A stretch of DNA of 64,000 nucleotides, taken from Actibacterium pelagium. GTDB taxonomy: Bacteria > Pseudomonadota > Alphaproteobacteria > Rhodobacterales > Rhodobacteraceae. Location: the NCBI RefSeq assembly GCF_002285415.1, contig NZ_NSBU01000005.1, forward strand, positions 62,001 through 126,000, read 5' to 3'. Positions within the stretch are counted from its first letter, which is position 1. Each line of letters begins with the position of its first letter. The position numbers and the translations under genes were made by a program. Below, piece by piece: positions 35,682 through 45,289 of this stretch. Below the pieces are notes generated by a model. It was not told where the DNA came from and made no database searches. It saw only the letters and a program-made list of their open reading frames with translations.

Positions 35682-37154
35682 TTATTCCCAGGTTGGCTGT
35701 ACCTCTGCAGCTACGATTTGAAACAAAACGTGGTTTGGAGGCGATCCGCTTGGATGCGGCTCTAGTCGCCATCCGTCTTGTATGAGTAATTCCGTCATGT
35801 TGAACGTGTCGTTCCAAGAATTGCTGGCAAGAAAGTAACAGGCTTTCGACTGCACGACCATCTTCGACAGGGCTCTCTGCAGCCCGGGCAGGCCTTTCTG
35901 AAAAGCGTAGTCTTCGACAATTGTTTGGGCATATGGGCTCTTCAGGCCAACGATATCAAACAAGACCTGATCGGTTGCGAAAGAAACAAATCCCACATCG
36001 TGAAGCATCAGCGTGTCTTCGGCATGCAAATTCTCGTCAATCCAGCGAGCGGTTGCCGCGAGAGAAACAGCCTTTGTCCGAACCTCTTGCAGCGCTCTGG
36101 GCCAGGTAAAGGTTGCGAGCACAAGATTGATCGCGATCGCTGCCCAAAGGAAGACTGATCCAACCTTCTGCAAGCGCGGGGTGGAAAGTGCGACGGTTAG
36201 ATTGAAAAGACCCATCGGGATCACGAAGTAAAGGTAGCGAAAGTAATTTTGATCTGCGATCTCAGAGTATGCACCAAGTATCAGGCATGAAGTGATCACG
36301 CCAAAACCCGTAGCGATCAAGGTGGTCCTTCCACAAATCATACCTAAAGCTAAAAGGGGAATGGCGGCCCCGTCCATGGCTAGCCCAGATATTATCTGTA
36401 TCCCCCTATGCATGATTAGGGCTTGGTCAAATGGATAAAGGCCGAAGAAATGGGCTTTGGCGGAACCGGTCGAGGGCAGAGCTGAGCCAGACAGAATTAC
36501 CTGCAGGCTGAGCAAGAAGCTGGCCAGTAAAATGAAGATAATTTGGATTAGCTTCCTATTTTGGGCATCGTGTTTGAGATCACCCCATAGGCAAATCATC
36601 ACTACAAGAGAAAGAAGGCCTAATTCTGGTCTGATGAATGGAAGTGCGGCTGCCAGAGCAGCCAGACTTACAGGGCGCGTCCCGATGTGAAGCAGCACGA
36701 GTGCCCATAAGGTTGTGGCCATCATCAAGCCCGTTTCCAAACCATTGAGGTGCACTCTGAAAAGGTCGCCTGTAGTCACCGACACAACAACCAATAAGGT
36801 CGTCGTCAAGCTGCTAAGTTGAAGGTGTAAACACAGGTGTAAAACGCCCAACATCAGCACCAAAACCGATGCCCAAGCTGAAACCCAAAGGGCTAACTCC
36901 GGCGAAAGGACAACTGAAAGGGCCGTGACGGCGAGGGTATGGATAAGGCTGGTTGAACCCAATAACGGTCGTGCGTCCGGGAAGTTTTTGTCGCCGTGTA
37001 GCAGAGCATCTGAGTTGTTCAGAACGATATAGGCATCATCCAAACGGAAGGCGGGACCACCCAAAAGCAAGAGGTGGGCCGAAGCAAACAAAGCTACTGC
37101 AACTACGACGTATAACTTTGAGAAATTGTTTTCTTTTGAAAAGCACGAAAGCAT
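35682..37154 (-). CDS. Polytopic membrane protein, glycosyltransferase-like (GT-C fold)
   Basis: About 490 residues with ten or more membrane helices and a soluble C-terminal domain of about 120 residues. An Asp-Asp pair follows the first helix in the loop GPAFRLDDAYIVLNNSD, as in GT-C enzymes that use polyprenyl-phosphate sugars. Further support is RPELGLL between helices and FRYLYFV later. It would transfer a sugar on the periplasmic face, but donor and acceptor are unknown. The start is uncertain: ATG 37154 and TTG 37196 both lack a ribosome site. The DNA is visibly AT-richer than its neighbours, suggesting acquisition. Confidence 0.68.
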   Translation of the reverse strand: MLSCFSKENNFSKLYVVVAVALFASAHLLLLGGPAFRLDDAYIVLNNSDALLHGDKNFPDARPLLGSTSLIHTLAVTALSVVLSPELALWVSAWASVLVLMLGVLHLCLHLQLSSLTTTLLVVVSVTTGDLFRVHLNGLETGLMMATTLWALVLLHIGTRPVSLAALAAALPFIRPELGLLSLVVMICLWGDLKHDAQNRKLIQIIFILLASFLLSLQVILSGSALPSTGSAKAHFFGLYPFDQALIMHRGIQIISGLAMDGAAIPLLALGMICGRTTLIATGFGVITSCLILGAYSEIADQNYFRYLYFVIPMGLFNLTVALSTPRLQKVGSVFLWAAIAINLVLATFTWPRALQEVRTKAVSLAATARWIDENLHAEDTLMLHDVGFVSFATDQVLFDIVGLKSPYAQTIVEDYAFQKGLPGLQRALSKMVVQSKACYFLASNSWNDTFNMTELLIQDGWRLEPHPSGSPPNHVLFQIVAAEVQPTWE

Positions 37155-37265
37155 TGGTGTTAAGGTTAGGGGCTGTCGCAGAAGTGATAAACACAATTCT
37201 GATGCCTATGGCATTTTGGGTGCTCTAGAACTATCTAGGGGCGAGGAAACAAAGCAGCGAATTAA

Positions 37266-37591
<326 letters not shown>

Positions 37592-37592
<1 letters not shown>

Positions 37593-38467
37593 TGAAAAAG
37601 GCGCGGCGTCAACGATCTTCACTTTGGCGGCCGCGCACCCGCCGCGCATTGCAACGTTTGTGCGTGTGGTTGGCGGCCTGCGCCCTAGCTCCTGCGAGCA
37701 TGGCCGAGACAACCGCACCGTCGCAGCATTGCTTTCAAAGCAAGGCGTCCCAAGGCTGTTCCCTTGATCCGGTGACAGACGCCACAGGTGTTCTATTGCC
37801 CGGGTTTCATGCCTTTTTTGATGCCCCAACCAATCGTTATGGCCATGCCGTCTTGGGCGATACGCCAGAATGGGGTCGGTTGACCTTCGTCCGCCAAGGA
37901 AGTCCGGAACATGGGCCCTATTTACAGGCGGAAATCACGCTTCCACAGTCTCGGGTGTTTGAGGACATCCGTCCGCGGCTGGCCGATCTGGATGGGGATG
38001 GAACTCCTGAAATCGTTGTCGTTGAAAGCGACATGCAGAGGGGCGCGCAACTCGCTGTCTATTCAGTGGCAGATGACAAGCTCGTCAAGACGACGTCCAC
38101 CCCGTTCATAGGGCAGCGTAACCGATGGCTGGCCCCGATCGGCATCGCTGACTTGGATGGCGATGGGCAAATCGAGCTTGCCTATATCGACCGCCCCCAT
38201 CTGGCAAAGCGTTTGCGGATCTGGCGCATTAAGCGCGGTGAGCTTTCGCATGTTGCTGACATGGATGGGCTAACCAACCACCGTATCGGCGACCCGTTCA
38301 TCACGGGTGGTATCCGTGATTGCGGAGAGGGCCCCGAATTGGTCACGGTCGATGGCAATTGGCAGCGGGTCATGGTCACGCGACTGACAATGACAGCATT
38401 GCGCGCGCGGCCTGTTGGCGCGTTTTCCGGACAGAACTCTGTCGAGGCCGCATTGGACTGCCGCTGA
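37592..38467 (+). CDS. Secreted FG-GAP/VCBS repeat protein
   Basis: A 291-residue exported protein. The basic N terminus and hydrophobic core (LCVWLAACALAPASMA, about residues 22-38) form a signal peptide. Two FG-GAP repeats carry Ca2+-binding loops: ADLDGDGTPEIVVV and ADLDGDGQIELAYI, at about 130-145 and 188-200. These are blades of a partial beta-propeller. Several Cys pairs suggest disulfides. It may bind a ligand or partner in the periplasm; no enzyme motif is seen. It starts inside the ferredoxin stop, so the two are coupled even though one product is cytoplasmic and the other exported. Confidence 0.82.
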
Positions 38468-38522
38468 TCCGTCGCGGCACGCGCTAAAATCTGGTAAGAT
38501 CACCCCATAGATTGGGGGTTCC

Positions 38523-38888
38523 ATGGAGTATCTGTATCTTACCGAAGACGCCGATGGCGTGTCCTATTTCAAGGATAAAGCATTTCAGTTGTCGCTTGCG
38601 GATTTCGCGCCACCGGCACCCGCGATATATCTGTCTGACCCGATCAAGGCAGAGCGTTTTGTACTCGTGACGCTTCCTGCGGGGTGGGGCGGTGCCAAGC
38701 ATCCTTCGCCGCGCCGACAAATCGCCTTCTGCCTTTCCGGTTCGTTAGAGGTCAAAGCCGGGGATGGTGATGTCCGGCAGATTACATCCGGTGGTATCTG
38801 GCACATGGAAGACGTGAACGGGTCTGGTCACACGACCCATGTCGTGGGGTCCGAGAACGTCAACTTGGCGATCGTCCAATTGGACTAG
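38523..38888 (+). CDS. Cupin-domain protein
   Basis: A 121-residue single-domain cupin. Residues 45-121 carry the beta-barrel pattern with RQIAFCLSGSLEVKAGDG, an approximation of cupin motif 1, and GHTTHVV as the remnant of motif 2. The metal-binding His/Glu set is incomplete: motif 1 lacks the usual HxH, though His58 lies just before it. It may be a metal-poor sensor or binding protein. A hairpin with a short loop at 38904-38920 follows. No function is assigned. Confidence 0.75.
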   Translation: MEYLYLTEDADGVSYFKDKAFQLSLADFAPPAPAIYLSDPIKAERFVLVTLPAGWGGAKHPSPRRQIAFCLSGSLEVKAGDGDVRQITSGGIWHMEDVNGSGHTTHVVGSENVNLAIVQLD

Positions 38889-38903
38889 TCTAAAACGCAA
38901 AAC

Positions 38904-38920
38904 GGCGGGCTATGCCCGCC
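38904..38920. terminator. Terminator between cupin gene and purD
   Basis: GGCGGGC (38904-38910) and GCCCGCC (38914-38920) form a tight hairpin with loop TAT, between the convergent cupin gene and purD. A-rich sequence on the left gives a U tract for the purD direction. Confidence 0.75.
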
Positions 38921-38948
38921 GCCTTAAGTCGATCAGATCTGTCGCCAT

Positions 38949-40211
38949 TTACAGCGCGCGCCAACCGATGTCTTTGCGATAGAACCCCTCGGGCCAGTCA
39001 ATGGCCTCTGCCATTGCATAGGCTCGGTCGCGGGCGTCCTGCAGGCTGTCGCCTCGGGCGGTGACGTTCAGGACGCGCCCACCATTCGCGGTCACTTTGC
39101 CATCAACTTCCTTGGTGCCAGCGTGGAAAACCATGTTCATGCTGTCCTCTGGCAAAGCCTCTAGCCCACCAATGACAGAGCCCTTCTCGTAGCTGCCGGG
39201 ATAGCCGTTCGCCGCCATCACGACGGTCATTGCGTGGTCATCGGCCCATTCGACCTTGGCCTGATCCAACTCGCCACGGGCGCAGTACAGCAACAGGTCC
39301 AGAACCTGAGCACCCAGACGCATCATCAGCACCTGACATTCCGGGTCGCCGAACCGGACGTTGTATTCCACCAGTCGCGGTTGGCCGTCTTTGATCATGA
39401 AACCCGCGTATAGAACGCCTTGGTAGGGTGTGCCGCGTTTGGCCATCTCGTCCACGGTCGGTTTGACGATCTCGTCCATCGCCTTTTGGGCCACGTCATC
39501 GGTCATCACCGGGGCGGGGGAATAGGCGCCCATACCGCCGGTGTTCGGGCCGGTGTCGCCGTCGCCCACGCGTTTGTGGTCCTGCGCGGTCCCGACCGGA
39601 AGCACGTTCTTCCCATCGGAGAGAATGAAGTAAGACGCCTCTTCGCCTTCCATGAACTCTTCAATGACAACCTCGGCGCCAGCACCGCCAAAGGCGCCGC
39701 TGAACATGTCGTCGATCGCGTCCAAGGCGGTCTGTTCGTCCATCGCTACGATCACGCCTTTGCCCGCAGCCAGACCGTCGGCCTTTACTACGATCGGCGC
39801 GCCTTGTTCGCGGATATAGGTCTTGGCGGCCTCGGCCTCGGTGAAATGGGCGTAACCGGCGGTCGGTGCGCCGCAGGCGTCGCAGATTTCCTTGGTAAAG
39901 CTTTTCGAGGCTTCCAGCTTGGCGGCGGCTTCTGACGGACCAAAGCACAGGATGCCCGCGTCGCGCAGACGGTCAGCCACACCCGTGGCCAAGGGGGCTT
40001 CGGGGCCGATCACGACGAAATCGATGGCGTTTTCTTCGGCAAAGGTTACCACCGCGCCGCCGTCTTCGATGTTCAAGGCTGCGCATTCCGCGATCTCGGC
40101 CATGCCGGCATTGCCCGGCGCCGCGATCAACCGATCACACTTGGGGTTCTGCTTGATCGCCCAAGCCAAAGAGTGCTCGCGCCCACCGCTGCCAAGAATA
40201 AGAATGTTCAT
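38949..40211 (-). CDS. purD: Phosphoribosylamine-glycine ligase
   Basis: A 420-residue ATP-grasp enzyme that joins glycine to phosphoribosylamine, the second purine step. The N terminus is NILILGSGGREHSLAW. The ATP-grasp core has VVKADGLAAGKGVIVA near residue 140, and EYNVRFGDPECQV near 285 is the purD signature. ATG 40211 gives the family N terminus with GAGG upstream; an in-frame start at 40265 is not supported. It is divergent from xseA with a 71-base gap. Confidence 0.96.
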   Translation of the reverse strand: MNILILGSGGREHSLAWAIKQNPKCDRLIAAPGNAGMAEIAECAALNIEDGGAVVTFAEENAIDFVVIGPEAPLATGVADRLRDAGILCFGPSEAAAKLEASKSFTKEICDACGAPTAGYAHFTEAEAAKTYIREQGAPIVVKADGLAAGKGVIVAMDEQTALDAIDDMFSGAFGGAGAEVVIEEFMEGEEASYFILSDGKNVLPVGTAQDHKRVGDGDTGPNTGGMGAYSPAPVMTDDVAQKAMDEIVKPTVDEMAKRGTPYQGVLYAGFMIKDGQPRLVEYNVRFGDPECQVLMMRLGAQVLDLLLYCARGELDQAKVEWADDHAMTVVMAANGYPGSYEKGSVIGGLEALPEDSMNMVFHAGTKEVDGKVTANGGRVLNVTARGDSLQDARDRAYAMAEAIDWPEGFYRKDIGWRAL

Positions 40212-40282
40212 CTGCCGCCTCTGCTTTCCCTTTGATCGCGTGCGTTCTAAGCTGCCGCAAAGCACAACACAAGAAGCAGCCC

Positions 40283-41761
40283 ATGTCCGACCTGATCGAA
40301 GACGCCGCCCCCGGTCAAAACGCCCCGGAATTCACGGTTTCCGAAATCTCGGGAGCTGTGAAAAAGACCATTGAGAACGCCTTTGGCCGAATTCGGGTGC
40401 GCGGAGAAGTTGGCCGCGTGTTCAAGGCGCGTTCTGGCCACCTGTATTATGACGTCAAGGACGACAATAACGTGTTGGCCTGCACCACGTGGAAAGGTCA
40501 GGCTGCGCGCTTGTCTGTGGTGCCCGAAGAAGGTCTGGAGGTCATCGTCACCGGTAAGCTGACCGCCTTTGGCGCCCAGTCCAAATACAACATGAACGTG
40601 GACGAGGTCGAAGTCGCTGGCGAAGGCGCGTTGATGGCGATGCTTGAGAAGCGCAAGAAAGCGTTGGCGGCAGAGGGCCTTTTCGCGCCAGAACGCAAGC
40701 AACCCTTGCCGTATCTGCCAGAGATCATCGGGGTCATAACCTCGCCCTCTGGTGCGGTGATCCGCGACATCCTGCACCGGTTGCGGGACAGGTTCCCGCG
40801 AAAGGTTCTGATTTGGCCCGTGGCCGTTCAGGGGGCGGCTTGCGCGCCCGAAGTGGCCCGCGCGATTGAAGGCTTCAACCGCTTGACCCCCGGCGGGGCC
40901 TTGCCGCGACCCGATCTGTTGATCGTGGCACGGGGTGGCGGTTCGATCGAAGACCTTTGGGGCTTTAACGAGGAAATCGTGGTTCGTGCTGCGGCAGCCT
41001 CGCAAATCCCGCTGATCTCGGCCGTCGGGCACGAGACCGACACAACCCTGATCGACTTTGCCTCGGATCAACGTGCGCCAACGCCCACGGCGGCGGCAGA
41101 GCTGGCGGTGCCGGTGCGGTTGGAATTGCTGGCGTGGGTAGAGCAACAAGGGGCTCGGCTGTCGCAGGGTACGACCCGCGGGCTTGGCCAGCGCTCACAA
41201 CGATTGGCGGACCTGTCCCGTGCCCTGCCTCACCCGCAAACCCTGACGCAGACCGCGCGTCAACGGTTGGACCTTTGGGGTGAACGGCTTGATCCGGCGT
41301 TGATCTCGGCCACCCGCGCGAAACGGTTGGCCCTGTCAGAAGCGGCCGCCAGCTTACGTCCCTCGGCGTTGCGCCGCACGATCCAAACGGCCAAAGATCG
41401 CCTGGACGACCGCGCTTCGCGCCTGCAGCCTGAAACACTGGCGCGTGAGAATACCCGACGCAAACAGGCGCTGGATCAATTGTCGGCACGTCTGGTCCAA
41501 TCAGGCGAAACCCGCAACCGCCGCCTGCGCGACAGGTTGGAAGGGTTGGAGCGTATGCGTCAAACCCTTGGCTATACCGAGACCTTGCGCCGTGGTTATG
41601 CGGTTGTGCGGTCGGGTGATGCGGTTTTGACCAGCAAATCCGAGGCCGAAAAAGCGGGGTCTTTGGAAATCGAGTTTCAGGACGGTCGCATGGCGATTGG
41701 TGGCGCCCCTCGCAAAAAGAAGGCCGCAACGCCCCCGCCAGAACAGGGCAGTCTGCTATAG
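40283..41761 (+). CDS. xseA: Exodeoxyribonuclease VII large subunit
   Basis: A 492-residue XseA, which with XseB degrades single-stranded DNA from both ends. The N-terminal OB-fold includes RVRGEVGRVFKARSGHLYY. The catalytic domain has ITSPSGAVIRDILHR and ARGGGSIEDLWGFNEE. It continues with SAVGHETDTTLIDFASD and RAPTPTAAAELAVP. A long coiled-coil stalk follows, with repeated RLxxL-Q-type helices to about residue 440. xseB is not adjacent. ATG 40283 is set by the family start. Confidence 0.95.
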   Translation: MSDLIEDAAPGQNAPEFTVSEISGAVKKTIENAFGRIRVRGEVGRVFKARSGHLYYDVKDDNNVLACTTWKGQAARLSVVPEEGLEVIVTGKLTAFGAQSKYNMNVDEVEVAGEGALMAMLEKRKKALAAEGLFAPERKQPLPYLPEIIGVITSPSGAVIRDILHRLRDRFPRKVLIWPVAVQGAACAPEVARAIEGFNRLTPGGALPRPDLLIVARGGGSIEDLWGFNEEIVVRAAAASQIPLISAVGHETDTTLIDFASDQRAPTPTAAAELAVPVRLELLAWVEQQGARLSQGTTRGLGQRSQRLADLSRALPHPQTLTQTARQRLDLWGERLDPALISATRAKRLALSEAAASLRPSALRRTIQTAKDRLDDRASRLQPETLARENTRRKQALDQLSARLVQSGETRNRRLRDRLEGLERMRQTLGYTETLRRGYAVVRSGDAVLTSKSEAEKAGSLEIEFQDGRMAIGGAPRKKKAATPPPEQGSLL

Positions 41762-41909
41762 TTCCCCAAGTGCCCAATATTGCGGCTGACTTGGCAATTC
41801 TGCGCAAAGCCTAAGCAGAGTTGGGACCGATGCCTTCTATCTGGGGCTTGAGCCTTCAAATTGATCTCTGTGGCTTCGTATTGACGGCTGAACGCCGAAC
41901 GGACTCGCA

Positions 41910-42494
41910 ATGCCCAAGAAAATCTCAATTGTTGTCGTAGAGAAGGATCGCGACCGCGCTCTTCTGATCGTCGACAGCCTGCACGAAGCCGGTGACTTCG
42001 ATATTTTCGTGATTTCAGAAGAGACCGGACTTGCCCGGCGTATTCAGGAACGCAATCCCGATATCGTTCTGATCGACGTGACCAGCCCAAGCCGGGACAT
42101 GCTGGAAGAATTGGCGCTGGCCTCTGGTCCGCTAGAGCGGCCTGTGGCGATGTTCGTGGACAAAAGCGACAACAGCCTGACCAAAGCCGCGATCGAGGCC
42201 GGGGTGTCGGCCTATGTCGTGGACGGCTTGCGGTCGGATCGCATTCGCCCCGTTCTGGATGCCGCCATCGCGCGCTTTCACATGTTCCAGCAGATTCGCG
42301 CCGAACTGGATGCGACGCGCCGAGCCTTGGAAGAGCGTAAAGTGATCGACCGCGCCAAGGGGCTGTTGATGAAGGCGCGCGGGCTGGACGAAGACGCGGC
42401 CTATGCCTTGCTGCGAAAGACGGCGATGGATCAGGGCCGCAAGGTTGTGGATGTGGCCGAGGCCTTGGTAACTGCCGCGGGGTTGCTGTCATGA
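41910..42494 (+). CDS. nasT: NasT: ANTAR-domain antitermination regulator of nitrate assimilation
   Basis: A 194-residue response-regulator-like protein with a pseudo-receiver domain (residues 1-125, VVVEKDRDRALLIVDSLHEAG and IVLIDVTSPSRD). An ANTAR RNA-binding domain follows (residues 130-190; EERKVIDRAKGLLMKARGLDEDAAYALLRKTAMDQ). NasT binds paired hexaloop hairpins in the leader of nitrate-assimilation mRNA and prevents termination. Without nitrate, NasS holds it inactive. The gene overlaps nasS by four bases (ATGA). A fitting two-hairpin leader with overlapping terminator lies downstream at 43798-43881. Confidence 0.94.
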   Translation: MPKKISIVVVEKDRDRALLIVDSLHEAGDFDIFVISEETGLARRIQERNPDIVLIDVTSPSRDMLEELALASGPLERPVAMFVDKSDNSLTKAAIEAGVSAYVVDGLRSDRIRPVLDAAIARFHMFQQIRAELDATRRALEERKVIDRAKGLLMKARGLDEDAAYALLRKTAMDQGRKVVDVAEALVTAAGLLS

Positions 42495-43666
42495 CAGTCC
42501 AACTGACTGCTGGGTTCATCCCGCTTCTCGACGTGGCACCGCTGGTGATCGCCCGCGAGATCGGGTTCGCCGAAGAAGAAGGGCTGGACCTGCAACTTCA
42601 AAGAGCGCCAAGCTGGTCGACCCTGCGCGACATGCTTGCGCTTGGTCAGATCGAGGTGGCGCATATGTTGTCGCCGGTCCCCGTTGCCTCGGCGCTTGGT
42701 CTTGGCGGGTCGGCAGCTCAGTTGGATGCGCTTTCCGTTCTTTCCGTGAACGGCAACGTCATCGGCGTTTCACGCGATCTGGCGAAACGTATGAAAGACG
42801 CTGGGTTTGGGTTTGACTTTGCGGATGCGTTTGCAGCCGGTAAGGCCCTGATCGCGGCCTCTGGAGACAAGCCTCGGATCGGGGTGCCATTCCCGTTCTC
42901 GATGCATGCTGAGTTGCTGTATCATTGGCTGGGTGCGCTTGGCGTGAAGGCCCCGCAAGATTTGCAGGTCAAAACCGTGCCGCCGCCGCTTATGGCGCAA
43001 GCCATGGCCGCCGGTGAGATCGACGCTTTCTGTGTGGGCGAACCCTGGGGCTCTATCGCTGTAGAAAACGGGGTCGGAGAGCTTTTGCTTCCAGGCTCTG
43101 CCATTTGGTCCTTTGCGCCTGAAAAGGTGCTGGCCGTCCGGCATGAGTGGGCCACGAAAGAGCCTGACCTTTGTCGCCGCTTGATGCGCGCGACTTGGCG
43201 TGCAGGGCGCTGGCTGTCCAACATAGAGAACCGGATGATGGCGTCTGAAATTCTGGCGCGGCCCGAATATGTCGATGTCGAAGCGGGTATTCTAGAGCGT
43301 GCGCTGTCTGGTCGTCTGGTGATCTCTCCAAGCGGGGATATTCGCCGCCAGGCAGAATACGTGCGCTTCTTTGCGGGGGCGGCGACCTTTCCGTGGCGGT
43401 CGCAGGCGGCCTTTATCGGCAGCAGGCTGGCGGCGCGTACAGGGTTGGACCGCGCGCAGGCGATGGACGCCGCCCGAATGGTGTTCCGGGCCGATTTGTA
43501 TCGCCGGAACCTTGCCGACGTCGGGGCAGAGATGCCCGGAGCGTCTGAAAAGCTGGAGGGGGCGATCGCCCATCCGACGGCTGTGTCGTCGGTTTCGGGA
43601 AAGCTAATCCTTGCCCCTGATTCCTTCTTTGACGGCTCAATTTTTGACCCCTCTGCAATAAGCTGA
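42491..43666 (+). CDS. nasS: NasS: cytoplasmic nitrate/nitrite sensor (NrtA/CmpA fold)
   Basis: A 391-residue protein of the NrtA/CmpA solute-binding family, without a signal peptide: it starts directly with TAGFIPLLDVAPLVIAREIG. The absence of an export signal, the family resemblance to NrtA and the overlap with nasT identify it as NasS. NasS sequesters NasT until it binds nitrate or nitrite. Key segments are APSWSTLRDMLALGQIEVAH, MLSPVPVAS and CVGEPWGS. It is translated with nasT, giving matched amounts of the two proteins. Confidence 0.93.
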   Translation: MTVQLTAGFIPLLDVAPLVIAREIGFAEEEGLDLQLQRAPSWSTLRDMLALGQIEVAHMLSPVPVASALGLGGSAAQLDALSVLSVNGNVIGVSRDLAKRMKDAGFGFDFADAFAAGKALIAASGDKPRIGVPFPFSMHAELLYHWLGALGVKAPQDLQVKTVPPPLMAQAMAAGEIDAFCVGEPWGSIAVENGVGELLLPGSAIWSFAPEKVLAVRHEWATKEPDLCRRLMRATWRAGRWLSNIENRMMASEILARPEYVDVEAGILERALSGRLVISPSGDIRRQAEYVRFFAGAATFPWRSQAAFIGSRLAARTGLDRAQAMDAARMVFRADLYRRNLADVGAEMPGASEKLEGAIAHPTAVSSVSGKLILAPDSFFDGSIFDPSAIS

Positions 43667-43694
43667 TCAAAAAACAGGCAAAGCTGACGCTGCA

Positions 43695-43724
43695 TTGCGG
43701 CGAGGTGCGTCGGTCATGTAAAAT
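43695..43724 (+). promoter_or_regulatory. Candidate sigma-70 promoter of the nrt-nir-nas operon
   Basis: TTGCGG (43695-43700) and TAAAAT (43719-43724) are separated by 18 bases. Transcription from here would begin near 43731 and give a leader of about 180 bases containing the hairpins at 43798-43871. The match is moderate; no sigma-54 site was found. Confidence 0.35.
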
Positions 43725-43797
43725 TATTTGAAAAGCAGACCGTGCACCTGCAGCATGACGGTGTCTCAGGGGCAAAGACGTTCCTGATCAAAGTTTC

Positions 43798-43834
43798 ACC
43801 CCAACGATGTGGGTAACCCGGAGCAAAGCCGCTC
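43798..43834 (+). promoter_or_regulatory. ANTAR-target dual hexaloop RNA motif (NasT binding site)
   Basis: Hairpin P1: ACCCC (43798-43802), six-base loop AACGAT (43803-43808), then G-T-GGGT (43809-43814) with T43810 bulged. A six-base linker follows. Hairpin P2: GAGC (43821-43824), loop AAAGCC (43825-43830), GCTC (43831-43834). Both loops are six bases with A at position 1 and G at position 4, the hallmark of RNAs bound by ANTAR domains. The motif lies 84 bases or less before the ATG-proximal terminator run and downstream of nasTS. Confidence 0.85.
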
Positions 43835-43881
43835 GACTCTTCGTTTCCTCGCGAAGTTAGTCAGCGGCTTTTTCTGTTTTT
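43825..43881 (+). terminator. Leader terminator controlled by NasT
   Basis: AAAGCCGCT (43825-43833) pairs with AGCGGCTTT (43863-43871). The stem continues inward through GACT/AGTC (43835-43838/43859-43862) and CTTCG/CGAAG (43839-43843/43852-43856), and is followed by TTTTTCTGTTTTT. Its 5' arm uses the loop and 3' arm of hairpin P2, so P2 and the terminator cannot form together. Confidence 0.88.
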
Positions 43882-43913
43882 GCCCCGGTGGGGGCCAACC
43901 AAGGGAACTGAAC

Positions 43914-45281
43914 ATGAAACGCATTGCAACGCTTTTGGCAGCCACAACCTGCTTGGCCGGCCCGGCATTTGCTGAACTTCTGGACGTCGAAAAAGACGAA
44001 CTGAAATTCGGCTTCATCAAACTGACCGACATGGCGCCGCTGGCTGTGGCTTATGAAAAAGGTTACTTCGAAGACGAAGGCCTGTACGTGACCCTTGAAG
44101 CGCAAGCCAACTGGAAGGTTCTTCTGGACGGCGTGATCGACGGTCAGCTGGACGGCGCGCACATGCTGGCGGGTCAGCCTCTGGCAGCAACCATCGGCTT
44201 CGGGACCGAGGCGCACATCATCACCCCGTTCTCGATGGACCTGAACGGCAACGGCATCACCGTTTCCAACGAAATCTGGGAGCAGATGAAACCCCATGTT
44301 CCGCTGATGGATGACGGCCGCCCGCAGCACCCGATCTCGGCTGCCTCGCTGAAGCCGGTCGTTGAAGCCTATAAGGACGAAGGCAAGCCCTTCAACATGG
44401 GCATGGTCTTCCCCGTTTCGACCCACAACTATGAACTGCGCTATTGGCTGGCCGCGGGCGGGTTGGAGCCGGGTTTCTACTCGCCTGAAAACATCACCGG
44501 TCAAATCGGCGCTGACGTTCTGCTGTCTGTGACCCCACCGCCGCAGATGCCCGCCACCATGGAAGCCGGCACCATCTACGGCTACTGCGTAGGTGAGCCA
44601 TGGAACCAGCAGGCCGTGTTCAAAGGCATCGGTGTTCCGGTCATCACCGACTATGAATTGTGGAAGAACAACCCCGAGAAAGTCTTCGGCCTGTCCGCCG
44701 CGTTCCAGGAAGAGAACCCGAATACCACCATTGCGATCACCAAGGCGCTGATCCGCGCAGCGATGTGGCTGGACGAAAACGACAACGCCAACCGACCTGA
44801 GGCCGTCGAAATCCTGAGCCGCTCGGAATATGTGGGCGCGGACTATGACGTTATCGCGAACTCGATGACCGGCACGTTCGAATACGAAAAAGGCGACAAG
44901 CGTGAGGTTCCCGACTTCAACGTGTTCTTCCGCTACAACGCGACCTACCCCTACTACTCGGATGCGATCTGGTACCTGACCCAGATGCGCCGTTGGGGCC
45001 AAATCGCCGAGTACAAGCCCGATAGCTGGTACGACGAAGTGGCCAAATCGGTCTACAAGCCGGAAATCTATCTGGAAGCTGCGAAAAGCCTGATCGACGA
45101 CGGCTATGCCTCTGAAGAGATGTTTGACTTCGCCACTGACGGCTACAAGGCGCCGACCCCAGCCGAGGACATTATCGACGGCATCGCCTACGACGGCCGC
45201 ACCCCGAATGCTTATCTGGAAAGCCTGCCGATCGGCCTGAAAGGCGAACAGAAAGTCATTGGCAACGAAGTCCAAGGCTAA
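43914..45281 (+). CDS. nrtA: Nitrate ABC transporter, periplasmic binding protein
   Basis: A 455-residue nitrate-binding protein of the NrtA/CmpA family. The N-terminal signal peptide is [20 protein letters not shown]. The mature part has [34 protein letters not shown] and [13 protein letters not shown], matching NasS but with export and a longer C-terminal part. It delivers nitrate to NrtB/NrtC. It is the first gene behind the NasT-controlled leader, and a strong intercistronic hairpin separates it from nrtB. Confidence 0.93.
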   Translation: MKRIATLLAATTCLAGPAFAELLDVEKDELKFGFIKLTDMAPLAVAYEKGYFEDEGLYVTLEAQANWKVLLDGVIDGQLDGAHMLAGQPLAATIGFGTEAHIITPFSMDLNGNGITVSNEIWEQMKPHVPLMDDGRPQHPISAASLKPVVEAYKDEGKPFNMGMVFPVSTHNYELRYWLAAGGLEPGFYSPENITGQIGADVLLSVTPPPQMPATMEAGTIYGYCVGEPWNQQAVFKGIGVPVITDYELWKNNPEKVFGLSAAFQEENPNTTIAITKALIRAAMWLDENDNANRPEAVEILSRSEYVGADYDVIANSMTGTFEYEKGDKREVPDFNVFFRYNATYPYYSDAIWYLTQMRRWGQIAEYKPDSWYDEVAKSVYKPEIYLEAAKSLIDDGYASEEMFDFATDGYKAPTPAEDIIDGIAYDGRTPNAYLESLPIGLKGEQKVIGNEVQG

Positions 45282-45289
45282 CCCCAATC

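Noticed and set aside
41785-41815. A sigma-54-like TGGCA-GCGC sequence upstream of nasT
   Set aside because: The distance from GG to the GC element is nine bases rather than the required ten, so it is probably chance.
42491-43666. nasS read as a second periplasmic nitrate-binding protein
   Set aside because: It has no signal peptide and overlaps nasT, which fits the cytoplasmic sensor NasS instead.
43743-43770. TGCACC followed by GGTG, resembling an NtrC site before the nrt leader
   Set aside because: The half-sites are eleven bases apart, not five, and the second half is incomplete.
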